A stretch of 64,000 bases of DNA. It comes from Capsicum annuum. Taxonomy: Eukaryota; Streptophyta; Magnoliopsida; Solanales; Solanaceae. A model generated the notes under the pieces. That model worked only from the letters and a program-made list of their open reading frames with translations, had not been told where the DNA came from and searched no databases. Location of the stretch: assembly GCF_002878395.1 (NCBI RefSeq), contig NC_061115.1:148930105-148994104 (forward strand). Reading direction: 5' to 3'. The position numbers and the translations under genes were made by a program. Position 1 is the first letter of the stretch, and the number at the start of each line of letters is the position of its first letter. Below are positions 21,204-33,469 of the stretch, one piece after another.

Positions 21204-24180
21204 TGTAATGCCTTGAATCTGGTACCCGAAACGCTACACGATGCTCATGACCCCGAAGGACCAGAAGCTAACCCATGACTGATATCTGTAACTGAGCACT
21301 GAATAATACATTGTAAATATGCAGAATATAAGCTATAAGGCCATAAGGTTCAAAACTAAACTATTGCTGAATTTAATACAATGTCTGTAATGGGGTATAA
21401 CAATACCCAAAACTGAAATAAATTGTCCGAAACATATTGTAGTCTAAAAGCCTCTAACTGTCTGAAAACTGTGGAGTTGAGGGAACATATCCCCAACTAA
21501 CACTAAACTATTGAAGTAATAAAGTAATAAAATAATCATGTTATCCTCGAATAATGAGGACTCACTGGAAGTTTGGCTGCTGAACGTGTGATCTACTAAG
21601 GATGTTGGGAACTCATGCTTCTAAACCTATGGTATAAAACACCATAGCTCAAATGTGTTAGCACGTTCAATGTACTAGTATGCAAGTGAGGTAGGCTAAA
21701 TGCAATGGTTCATATGCATGAAGAATACTAACTGACTGAATAACATGAACATGAGAATACATGCATGAATAAGAGACTGTAACTGAATTCGTGATAACAC
21801 TGACTCGTGAATTCTGATAATATAGATTTACTGATATCTGAGTGCTAATACGGGGATACTAAATAACTGAGTCTTTAGAGTACTGAGGAACTGATGTTAT
21901 ATTATTAATAAAGGAAAGACTATTTTTGACAGTTCTTATTATGAAGAACTGGTCTGATTGACTGTATCTGACAGTCCTGAAACTGAATACTGATAACATG
22001 GTTTTGTATAATTAATATACTATTAACTGAGTTCTTGATAACATGATTATCGAGTCTGAATACTGATAACATGAGTGACTCTATCTGACAGTCCTGAAAC
22101 TGATGGAACTAGCCAGGTTCCACACTATACTGATTTGACTGTATCTGATAGTCCGGATTTCTATAGAATGAACTGAGTTATATTATTAAAACTGGATCTG
22201 AAACTGAGATTGTGGGAGGTAATTATCTAACCTACGTTCCCCAAAACTAAGCTGGTGGGGTCCAACCTATAACCTCAGCTAGAAGGGTGTCAGTACCGTG
22301 CCATGGGTAAAGATAAGCTGTGAGTATACCCTTTCTGACAAAGAGCTTTTCCGTTAACCCTTTCTAGTAGAAAACTCAAATGAAATGTATAAATCCCTAA
22401 ACTCGTAAGGGTGTATCTCAACCTATGCTGGCTACGTAGTTCTGAGATACAGGGATTGCTACTAAGTATCACACCCTCTACTGGATAACAGTGTGTGTCC
22501 TCATCCCTAGGTTCACTCAGTGCTGAATCCTATTCCCAACTAAATAGACATTGAACTGATTAACTGAACTAAACTAATAATAATGGTATTGTTTAGCGGA
22601 TCTAAACTAAGTTCACTGAGTTCCATTGACTGATGTAATGCTACTGAGATTTGAGGACTGACGGAGAGTACTAAGGTTACTAAGATTTCTGGGAATACTA
22701 AGGTTACCGAGATTCCTGAGTACTGATGTTACTGAGAACACTAAGATTACTGAGTAGGACTAGATGGATACTGAATTTACTGAGTTTTCCTGAGTCATGA
22801 GACTGACTGAATTCTAAGGATCATGGCTTGACTGAGAGTATCGTGAAAACATGACACTGGATCTAGGCACACAGCTAATTGTCGGGTACAAGTACCCCCA
22901 GGACTAGATAGCATGAAACTGACAGAACATGACATTCTTGAACAGATGACCAATATCAGCAATTCATAATACATCAATTTGGGTATTTTATGATGCTCAT
23001 GGTTATCATAGTCTTGTACATGAATGTAATTGCATATAAACATGTCATACTTTCATCAACCTAATCTCATGGACATTCCCTCAACTATTCATAATGCACA
23101 CAATATCATGGAAGTCATTCTTAGTCATAGGGTAAAGCATACACTTATCACTTGGATCGCAATTTAGCTATAATGCATAATTTCTATTATCTTAGGCATT
23201 TTATCAAACACCTAGGATGCATGACTTAGGGAATAGGCATGACCATCAAATTAATACAAAAAACTCCATATTTCAACTCAATTTCACATGTTTCAGACCA
23301 CATACTAGCATAGGTTCATGAACAATACATAAAGATTCCAACTTGGGAATCATACAACCATAATCACATGAACATAATCAACCCACAATAATATGTTCAC
23401 AATACAAGATTTAAAACATGATTCTTGGGCTTCATGGATGACAGAAATCCATGAATGAACACTGTACATATCATAGTTCTTGATTCTATGAAGAATGATG
23501 AAGAGATTCTTGAATTTGAGTCTTGGATTTGATTCCCCAATTAAAAGTCCTAGCTTGTTCTTGAGAGAAACTTGAGAGAAACACTATATTTTGGATGAAA
23601 AATGGCTGAATCACGTGTTATTGGGTTTAAATAGGGGTAGAAAATTGCCCCTTTTAAACCCTTGGACACGTATTTTAATTTTTGTAAAAATTTCCCGATG
23701 TTCATCCTTAGTGCGATGCGCCACTATCGCACCAAGTCACTAGAACTAGACCATTGGGAATCTGCATGGTGGTGCGATGCGGGACTATCGCGTTGCCACT
23801 TTTTTTATGACCTGTAAGTTTGGGACGACGCCGAGACATCCTGCTGAGACATTGGAAAAAGGACAAGTCTAAATTTGAGCCCTGGCGCGATGTGCCATAA
23901 TTGCGGAGGCTCACTATATTTTAATGATTGCCATTTTGGCTGTCTTTGCGATGTATTGATGGCTCAGGTGGTACATTGTCTTACTAAAATGGCTCTAACT
24001 CTTCACCTGAGGGTCGGATTTGGGAGAATTTGGTATCGATGGAAATCTTATTCAATTTCCCACATGATAAAAAGTGAAAATCCTAAAAATACCATATGTA
24101 TAAATGTGGATTCATCTTTTAAACATATTTTTAACATTTCTAGGATGATTTTAAGCCAGGTAGAAGTACGGGGTATTATA
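21204..24180 (-). repeat. Outer LARD 3' LTR (left copy)
   Basis: Matches 36629-39610 along its full length; I count about 9% mismatches over the first 250 bases. On the minus strand it carries a GC-rich array (23695-23965), a TATA-like tatttaaa near 23630 and an actgag microrepeat zone (22620-22800). The minus-strand frames at 22290-22472, 22795-23043 and 23708-23914 and the plus frame at 23875-24210 are not supported. Confidence 0.85.
23695..23965 (-). repeat. gcgatgcgccactatcgc motif array in U3
   Basis: Four or five degenerate copies of a gcgatgcg motif, some paired with tatcgc so that short hairpins are possible. A decayed copy is at 39140-39400. On the minus strand it lies upstream of the TATA-like sequence. 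Confidence 0.65.
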
Positions 24181-24215
24181 ATATCTCTCCCTTGGGAACA
24201 TTCATCCTAGAATGA
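24181..24215 (-). promoter_or_regulatory. Polypurine tract and upstream box of outer LARD
   Basis: On the minus strand this reads ctaggatgaatgttcccaag then ggagagatat, abutting the LTR start. It matches the ggggatgaatgtttcaaagg tract of the inner LARD. Confidence 0.65.
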
Positions 24216-26789
24216 TACTGATTTAGATGGGAAAAATGATAAGATGAAGTACATACTGAACATGAATAGCTGAAACATGACTACCTGACTGACATTACTG
24301 ATATTCATACTAAGCATGCATATCTGATGCATGATTTTATGACTGAGATAATATATGAATGCATGACTAAGAGTACTGATAAGCTGATCACGCATATTTG
24401 ATGCGTGAATACATGACTGAATCGACTCATAAACATGCGACTAAATATGTAAGGATAACAATACCAAGTTTATAATAAAAAGTAAGCATGGAACTGAATA
24501 CTACATTTGTAACTAAAACCTGGACATAAACTGGATAAGCTTAAGAAAAGCTATTACCTTGGGATGAGTCTGAGATTAATTACTAAATATGCATGTGTGG
24601 AAAAATGAGAACATAACTGGGTCTGGAACATGATCATAAGCGAAATATCGTGATCTGAACTAAGTACCTTGAATATGTGGCATACGATCGAGATTAGAGC
24701 TATAGGGTCAACCTATGGGTACCCACTACTCCAAGCTGGATTCTTAGGAAAAGAGAGCGAAATGATTATGTCATTAAAGTTTTAGGGAATTATGGTGTAT
24801 CTCGCCCTTAGGAAACTAGGTCTATAGAAAAATACTGACTTGACTATGATACTGAAAAAAACTGAAATGATGCGTAGGGCACCAACGAACTGAATCGTGA
24901 CTGAATATCTGGGATATGAAACTAACGCATGAACCAAGTTGAACACGCAACTACCTAGTTGGTCCATCTTAGAATGATCACATTCATGAGATTCTAAATA
25001 GTGCAATTAGGTAGAAAGATAGGGAACCACACCATCTGAACTTGTCTATTTTGACTGCTAAACTGAAGTACTGGCTTTGCGGACTAACTCATGATAAAAA
25101 CTTATACTCGAATGAAGCATTTCTATGACACTCTTTCTATAGAGTTCTAATGACTGTAGAGAGAAAGCAAATCTTGGCCTGGTCTGAGTAGGACATCTGA
25201 ATGGGAGATCACTACATGGCTGGGGGTTTTTTATTAGGAGGCAAGGCCTATGAAACATTCTCTAAGATACAGTGACCAAACCTTATGCACTGCAATTGAG
25301 ACTGCTGAAAAAGTTCACATAGTGTTGAGCACGAATGCATAAACATACTAATTTATCTGATTAGCTGAATAACTTATAGATAAATGCTGGCATATAAGTC
25401 TGAACTGCACTTAGTCTGAATGACTAGCCTGAGGTAGTAGAATATTATGCATAGGAGGTAAGGACTGACTGAGTCACATGAGGTGACTGGGCATGGATTT
25501 ATGAAAACCGTATTACTTGAAATTGTGAGACCAAGCATATGTCATGATTTAGAAATACTTCATAACTGAGGTATTGAAATATTAATGACTGAGTAACTAA
25601 TAGCTATATGCTATGGTCGAGTAATCCTGAAAGTGAACTGAGTTTCTGATCTAGTTAAACTAGGACTGGGACTGAGATTGTCGCTAAGACGGTAATTAAT
25701 ACTGTACCCCTAACTAAGACTGTAACTGGGACTGAATGCTGGTTTTCAATAACTGAGGTTTAGACTAGTATATGAGCACTGAATTTTGATGTCTAAATAA
25801 CTGATAGCTGAAAGCCATGGTTTTGTAGAACTATCTAAGTCCTTTACTAAATACTGACTACTGAATGATGTTGTAACTGAGGCCTGTGGAATGGAACATT
25901 AACACTATGGATTCACCGAGGTATCTAAACTTAGAGTATACGTGGCATAATCTGAGTTTGACTGAACCCTAAGACTGAAGTCATGAATCGTGTAGGCTAA
26001 GCATACTGTAAAGAATGACATGAGTGCATGAGTCATGAGCTGCATGACTTGAGTTTGGAGTTTTTTGCATTCGTGGGACATGATTTGTATTACTGAAGGG
26101 GATAGAACTGAGCTCCTTATGTTGGAAAAATGGAATCGTACATGATTCTATGAAAAGCATGTGAATATAAGTTGTGTTCATAGAACTGAGATGTGAAGCA
26201 TGTGTAGGCATCATGCCGACTGAAGTACCAAACTTTACACTGAGATAAGAATGGGTCAGGAATTATCTTCCCTTACAACTTTTCTATACTTACTACCACT
26301 ACTACTGGAATCTGAGAGCCTGAATTGGTCACTTGATCTATCATCTCCCCCTTGGCTTTAAGCCATCATCATAAGTCTGTGAACACTTTACTAAACTCTA
26401 AACTAAAATGCAATCATCATCACATACTTACACTCTGTTCAACACGTGCTTGCCTTACTAAACACATCATCTGATTTCGTTTCTTTGTATACTACTAAAA
26501 TTGCATGTCTTAATTCAAATCCACACCTTCATACTAAATTTTAGATCAATAATCTTAAATTCTTGAATGCACTGTTCAAGCCTACTGGTCTACCTTGGTA
26601 CAACTATCCCCATGAACACATAATCTGCTTAATTTGGATAGTGTTATCCCAAATCTACTACTGCTAAACTCCTGGGTTCATGCCTCTAACTCTAGGTCAT
26701 ATACTATCATAGGATTCTGAGAACGGATATGATGACATATCTAATTTTGGGTTTGCGAATGAGTTCTAATGATCATGAATGAGATCTGT
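24216..26789 (-). other. Outer LARD interior, left part, non-coding
   Basis: No coding frame or known domain is visible. The sequence is dominated by a loose ctgaa/actga word bias on the plus strand (aactgaatac, gactgagtaa and similar), continuing the bias seen in the LTR. A second tract resembling the polypurine region occurs at about 24785-24840 (minus: cctaagggcgagatac). The small frames at 24207-24395, 24782-25006, 25058-25258 and 25981-26214 are not supported. Confidence 0.6.
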
Positions 26790-26794
26790 ACAAC
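26790..26794 (+). repeat. Target site duplication acaac, left
   Basis: Perfect match to 36267-36271 around the inner LARD. Confidence 0.9.
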
Positions 26795-27549
26795 TGTGAT
26801 ACCCCAATTTTTCCCGTTAAATATTTTTCTCCCAAATGTGTCGAGTCGTTAAAGAATTTTTATCTTTCCAAGAAAAGCTTAGCACTCAAAAAAAATTTTG
26901 CTAAGTATTGAAACTTTCTCGTTTAGACCTCTGATCTTTGGGTATTTATTTGACAACCTTTCTGACATCCGTTTTTTGATTTTCAAGTTATGTTGTGATA
27001 GGGAAAGGACATAATACATCTCGAGTGAATTTTGGAATTTTTGGAGTAGCATAACGGCACATTTGGGTGCCCAAAACAGTGGCACCATGCGATTAGCATG
27101 CTCCAGAAATTTTCAGCATTTTAGGGCCAAATTCAAATGATCATCACTTCCTGAATATAAAGAACTGGGAGATCTGCTATACATCAAACAAAATCTCTTT
27201 GAGTCTTCTTTCCAATGCAATTGGTTTCCCCCCATTCCAACATTAGAGTAATAAGTTACGATCAATTTATTTTAGCATGTCAAATCAGTAACTAAGGGAC
27301 GGATTTGATTTGGGTCAAATTCGGTCGATCATAACTCCTTATATATAATGAACTAGGTGGCGTACCATATATAAAATTAAAGATCTTTGAGTTAACTTTC
27401 CAACGATATAAATTTCGCAAAAATCTAATACCCGAACGAGGAGTTATTCAGTTTTTTGTGGCCAAGGTACATAGGATTTTTCTGCCATTTTTCAATTTCC
27501 TTAGGGGCAATCCAGTCATTTCACCCTTGCCCTATTTCATGGAAATAAG

Positions 27550-27557
27550 TATAAAAA
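27550..27557 (+). promoter_or_regulatory. TATA box of inner LARD 5' LTR
   Basis: tataaaaa. The 3' LTR has cataaaaa at the homologous place (34228), so that copy has lost the first T. Confidence 0.6.
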
Positions 27558-28814
27558 CTGATTTTGGGCATCAAAGTCTGTTATTTTTAAAAAGTAATTC
27601 CAAGAAAGAAACTCTAAACCTCTAAATTCCCCTTCCTAAATCTTTCAATTCCACCATGAAAATTTCAAATTAATCCGATAAATGAAGTCCTCATTCCGAG
27701 CTCTTTGAGATGCACCAATCAATTTTGTGAATAGTGTTCCGAGGCAAAAATTCATTCCAATCTTTAATTTTAAGGTATGTGGGGTTTGAACAAGAATAAT
27801 TCTTCCGTTCTTGTGCCCGTATCTTTAAATTTTATTATGGATTATTATGAGTTTGGCAAATGAATTTATTTTCAAGATATCCTACCATGAGATTTTGATT
27901 ATGTATATATGTAAATTGTTCAAGCTTGCCAATTATGATTATTTAATAGATTTATATGTTTCTGTAAGTTGAATTATGTCTAAATAATTCGATTATTAAC
28001 TTATAAAGATTTGAATTGTAAGTTTTGAATCACATGAGTATTTGACTATTTTCGTTCTATGAATTGAGATTTAATATTGGGATTCTTGGTGTTTCTATCA
28101 AGAATTGATATATTTTGAACATGTATCCATGTTTTAAGTTCAAGAATGAATTATTGGTATTTCCAAGTGTTTTCGAGCCATGTGTCAATTTTTGAGCTTT
28201 CTTATGACGATTTGAGTTATTAGGTATATTGATATCAAAGTTCCAATAAGTCTTGGTATTTTCTGGATGGTTTTGATGAGTTAAATTTTTTAAAATATTA
28301 CGTATTGAATCTTCATATCCTTTTCAAAATGTCGAGTTGGTTATGGTTCAATGCATTGATACCTTGTTGATGTTGAGGAAGATTAAAATGTTTTGAACTA
28401 AAATGTGTTGAGTGAGGAATCCACAAATTGATATAATTTGATAAATGAGAAAGAGATTTGATTTGGTCTTTATGATAGACCCTTGTGATGTTGTGGTGGA
28501 TTTCCTAACGCGTTCTGAGCTGATCGGGGAGTAGTACTTAGCATCAAGAGGGAAATTTGGTATTTCCCCAAACCGATGTGCCACAGTAGGGTTGTTTGAT
28601 GATGATATTATTCGACAGAGAGCCTGATTGTGATTATTGTTGTTTTAAGGTCGTACTCCCTGGCAAAGAGCATGACACTCTCGCCAATGGGGGTTTCAAA
28701 CGTTGGTATTCCACGTAGCTCACGTGGGGTTGTCAGTTATAGAAAACTCCCGTGTCTATAAGATTAAGTTTCTTGAATTACCGAGTCACTTCGAGATTTG
28801 AGTCAAAGAGTTGA

Positions 28815-28950
28815 GATGTTTATGATGTTTTATGGTCATTTATGATGATTTATAAATACCTATGATGATTTTTGACGATATGATAATTTATGATGATTTA
28901 GGATGATTTATCATAATTTATGATTTATAATGATTTACGTCGATTATGAG
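28815..28950 (+). repeat. tatgatgattta microrepeat zone in inner LTR
   Basis: About ten copies of a 10-14 base unit around atgatttat. Homologous zone at 35490-35625. Confidence 0.75.
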
Positions 28951-29596
28951 ATTTTATCATATAAACTGTTTATTATGAAATTACGAAAAGTATGATTTGA
29001 TATAACTCAAGCCAAGTGAGTCATCATTGTCCGTATGCATGTTTTCATGAAATTGATTATACTATTTATATTGTTGCATGCACCCCCACATACTCAGTAC
29101 ATTTCAAAGTGCTACCCACGTATTTCCATGAGCTACATTCTTACCAAAATGTAGGTACAAGATTTAGCGTACATATCATGTTCATCTGGGTCGTAGCTCT
29201 AGATCGGCAGGTGATTAGTCCTTTTGATTCAGGGATCTTGAGTTTTTCAGATTTGAGGTGTCTTTTATTTTCTATATTCAGTTGTATTGAGTAGGGGTAG
29301 TTGGGAGTCATGAACCGGCTATCTTTGGTCAATGCTAGTAGAGGCTTCATAGACAGTAACTAGTAGTCAGTGTATTCAATTTCAGATTGTATATATATAA
29401 GCAGAATTATGATCGTGTAATTTTATTTTTTCATGTTGGTCAAACTAAGTTATAGGTTGTTTCTGCATTATTCCCTCTATTTTATGCATTTTATTCAATT
29501 GCTTTGGGTATGCCAGATGAAGCATTAGCTTGGGGTCACTTGTGACTTTAAGCACTGTGTGATGTCTCGGGATTCAATTTTGGGGCGTTACAAGCT

Positions 29597-29608
29597 TGGT
29601 ATCAGAGC
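29597..29608 (+). promoter_or_regulatory. Primer-binding site of inner LARD (initiator-Met type)
   Basis: tggtatcagagc, four bases after the LTR end (agct spacer). Confidence 0.9.
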
Positions 29609-32600
29609 ACAGAGTTCAAGTGTCCTAGGGTGTCTATGAAGCCGTGTCTAGTAGAGTCTTGCGGACCGATACGGAGATGCCTGTACTTTTCTTCGAGTGG
29701 CTATGAGGAATTTAGGAAAATGTTCCCTTTCTTTCAAGTTGTAGATCGTGCTATGGAAAGATTTCTTAAGAAATTCATATAGGTTCATATCTTGCATAAA
29801 TTGGGCCATTTCGCCTTGTTCTAAAATCCTGGATATAGTCAAGCGTAAATCCTTATAGATGGAGCTTTCTTAGATAATCTCCTCTGATATTACGAGCTTA
29901 TAAGTGAACTAGAAAAAAATAATTTCATTAGTGCTCTTGAGTTTCAAAAAATTGAGGTGTCATATGTACGTTCTTGAAGGTTGTGCATTAAGCCTATGTC
30001 GGAAGTGTTTTTGGATTTCTCCCTAGAATTCATGATGTGATTTCGTAATTTCCTTATTCGTGTACTAATGTTGAGACGAGGTGATTAACTAGTTCTAATT
30101 TTCTCTCTTGATTATATTCCTGGGCTTACTAGCAAAGGTCCCATAGCTTGAAAAGATGTACCCTCATCCCTCTTGAGTCATTCAGTTGAGGTAAAGCAAG
30201 ACACATATTCTCGAATCCTTGATTATGGTGTACCAGGCTTTTATTTCTTGAAAATATTTTCTAATCATCTTTTGATGAAAACTTGAAGTCTAGTGAAGCC
30301 GTGTGGGGCTTATTTTTATTCACTAGCATAATTGTTTTGATATTTATTTCCTTTTACAAAAGACAAAACCAAAGTCTAGTAAAGCTGTGTAAGGCCTATT
30401 TCGATTCACTAGCCGCTGGTTATTTACTCTATTGGTCTTGCATTGGTTAGAAACATGGTGAAAGGCGGTGTTAATAAATTATTATGGCATAGGCCATGGA
30501 ATTGTGGATGATTATTGTTGTTATGAGGTTTTGGTGGACTAGTATTTTTAGGGTGTTTAATAGATGGAAATGGTTGTTGAGATTGTTGTTAATCGTAGTC
30601 AGATTGAGTTGTTAAGTTTGTATAGCGGGTGATGAGAAAAATGAATTTAATGATTGAATTGCTACGACGTTAGTGATAGGGAGGAGATTTAGTAGGTTTG
30701 AACCATATGTATGGGAGCTTAAGTCTATTTGTTTGTGATCAAGTGTGATATTGTGTGTTGAGGTAGTAGTATGCTCAAGGTGTTATGGGAATTTTTTTTA
30801 AGTTATTAAATATTAAGCGGTTAGTGTTATCCTTGATCAGGTAAGTATGAATGAGGATATGTGGTATACGATATAATTGTGAGTTAACTTGGGCATTAGA
30901 GGTTGACGAGGGTGTTAGTTTGAGATGTGATGTTAGTAAAGCACGAAAAAGTTAGTATGGTTTAGCAAAGGTTTGATGTATCCATGGTAAGTTCTAGAAT
31001 CTAAGCTGCGGAGTGAATGCATTGTTGTATGATAACTTTTGAAGTTGTCTAAGTTGGTGGGTATTTGAGAGTTATGTTAAGAATGGGTTTTGCGCTCGCG
31101 GGTGTAGTTATGCGGGTTAAGTTATGGATCTTCTGTATGGGTATATCTGGGAACCTGAAGTAAAGTGAATGTCGTGGACTAGAGTTTGTATGGTGATTCA
31201 TTGACTCGGAGTGTTAGCTTAAGTCTAAGGGGGAGATAGTAGAAAAAAAATTTACTAAGTTAAGATTGCGGGATTCAGGTTGGTGTATCGGTGGGTTGCA
31301 AGTTGGTGGTGAGAAGTAGTGGTGTTGATCCTATTTTACCCCAGCCTTTTCAGTGGCTTCGATATTTTCTCATGCCTTATGTTTCATTCTCCCGATCATA
31401 ATACATGTCAATGCATATCATGGGAAAACATGTATTCTCCTAACTATCAAAATATGGAGCCCCAATTTTTTCTAGTGGGCGAAATCGACATACCAAAAGC
31501 TATAAACTCCAAACTCAAGTTGCGCGGTTCATAATGTATGTGCTTAAGTTTTATTGTATGTTCAAGTTCAGTCCGTCGGCAACACCCTTAGCGACCAATA
31601 AGATTCAATTTATGTCCTTGGTGTGCTTAATCTTTAATCTTGATTCTGGTTGAATTCATGCATTTGATGCCCTAGTTCTCCGGCCTCAAAAACTACACCA
31701 AGTCATACACAATATCCCTTCATATTCTACCCTTTCGTGACTTTCCATTTATCGAGGGAGTGTGGATGAACAGTGGTGATGATAGGAGAGAGTGAGCGGG
31801 TTTTTGTTGATAAAGATTGTGGCATGTTCATTTTAGCTAAGGTGGCAAGTGTGGAGTAAGCTTGAGGCTAGGCTTTTGATAGATGTCATGGTTATTTGAA
31901 GTATTTTGTGTTGTGTTTGTGAAAGTGGTTGTGTTATGGTTTATCTAGGTTTGTAGGTGGAGAATTATTGAAGTGAATTCTTGTGCATGTCTTAGTTAAT
32001 TGGAAAAGTTAGTGAGTGTTTTCTTAAGAATAGTGTCTGAAAGTTGTCTTAATAAAGGATTGTAGAATTTGAAAAAGGTGTTTTATGGGTGTTGATTAGG
32101 AGTGTATACGTGATTATAAAGATAGGCTTGAACATCATGTGTGTATATATGGATGGAGATTAAAGTTTGTATTATCGATAAGTTTTGGTGTCTATGTTGA
32201 TTTAGAAGTCTAAGCTAAAAGCTCTTGTAAATTGATCTTCCATAGCACTCATGTATTGTGAATATATCTCCTGTCTGAGGATATTAGTTGCAAGCCTTGG
32301 CCTTGCTATAAGTTGAATTGCGTATATGCCTATGAATAGTTCCCTAAGCTTCAAGACTTGTTGATATGAATATGATGGTTGAAAATGGTGAGTATTAAGT
32401 GGATTAGAGTTGATTGAGTGATAATAAGAATTATCTGTGAGATGAGGAATTGTAATAATGTGGATGTGTGTAAATTTATAATTCAGAATGGTGCTATGTT
32501 ACGGTTTTAAGTGGAGGAATTGGTGACTCCAAATTAAGCTTGAAAATGAGGAGAGAGAGTTTGGCTTAGTTAGATTTGAATAGCCAAGATTGCAAATACC

Positions 32601-33456
32601 TTGTGAGAATTATGAATTGAATCAAGTAAGTTTGGTGTTTGGGTAAAATAGTATTGCGGAGAAAGGGTGTACGAAGCGTATTGATAAGCTTGAAAGTAAG
32701 TTGTACTGCGTGGGGTCTAGTACTTTTATTTTGATATAAGACTAATCAACCTACGTTCCATACTTAAAATTGGGGTCGAGTTATAAATCCTTATTTCAAT
32801 ATATATATATATATATATTGTTCGGACCATATCCCAAACCCAATTGCTTCCTAGTAGCATTGAAAGTTCCTTGGAAATATTTTGAATCATGTCCTAATTG
32901 AATGAGAGCGTGTCTTGATTCGGTCCGTGCACCTAGAAATTCAACTTGATAGTTATTCCGACGGATTCATATATTTCTTCCATCTTCCGATGTGGTTCAA
33001 TCTCACTACTTGAAGTTTCGTGAGCATAACCATTTGAAGAATGATTTATTTGCGTCAAAGTGAGTTACCAAATTCTATTTAGCCTTTGCTTTTGTTTCCA
33101 ACCCAAGTATTAAGGCATGGGTCGATCATAAAGTGTCCCTTGAATCAATTAGTATTATTCGGGGAGAACCAATCCCAAGAGGGAGATATTGTGATATCCC
33201 AAGTTTTCATATCCTAGATCTTTCATCTCTTTCTTTGTGTATGCGGATTTAAGTCGAAGTTAATAATTCTTCCTTCATCCAACTCTTTTAGTAATAGACT
33301 CAACAATGTCGTTGTGATTATCATGAGCTTATGCGTCGGAAAGTACTCCAAAGCTTAGAAAAATAAAAACTTGTTCATCAAGCTATTTTAGTTGCGTATC
33401 CTCAATTTTCCTTGCCTTCCTAACCTAACGAGCGACATTCGGGGATGAATGTTTCA
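29609..33456 (+). other. Inner LARD interior, non-coding
   Basis: The first 150 bases hold the leader block shared with Tekay (tctagtagagtcttg near 29647, ggctatgaggaatttagg near 29698). No gag, protease, RT or integrase motif can be seen in the rest on either strand. Purine tracts resembling the true polypurine tract occur at 31227-31239 (aagggggagatag) and 33179-33200 (agagggagatattgtgatat), the latter followed by sequence like an LTR start. A TA microsatellite is at 32800-32818. The frame at 31319-31534 and the minus frame at 29648-29842 are unsupported. Confidence 0.6.
32800..32818. repeat. TA microsatellite
   Basis: About nine TA units. Confidence 0.85.
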
Positions 33457-33469
33457 AAGGGGGAGATGA
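33435..33469 (+). promoter_or_regulatory. Polypurine tract and upstream box of inner LARD
   Basis: cattcggggatgaatgtt then caaagggggagatga, directly before the 3' LTR. Confidence 0.8.

Larger units (their letters stand above)
26795..29592 (+). repeat. Inner LARD 5' LTR
   Basis: Begins tgtgataccccaa, ends ggggcgttaca. The TATA box tataaaaa is at 27550-27557. An AT-rich periodic zone of tatgatgattta units lies at 28815-28950. The overlapping frames at 29016-29294 and 29141-29350 and the minus frame at 28348-28584 are chance frames. Confidence 0.9.

Noticed and set aside
23875..24210. 111-codon plus-strand frame
   Set aside because: Antisense to the LTR start and U3 array of the outer LARD; not conserved in the other LTR.
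31319..31534. 71-codon frame in the inner LARD as a possible gene
   Set aside because: No motif, no neighbour, and length is expected by chance in 3.9 kb of non-coding DNA.
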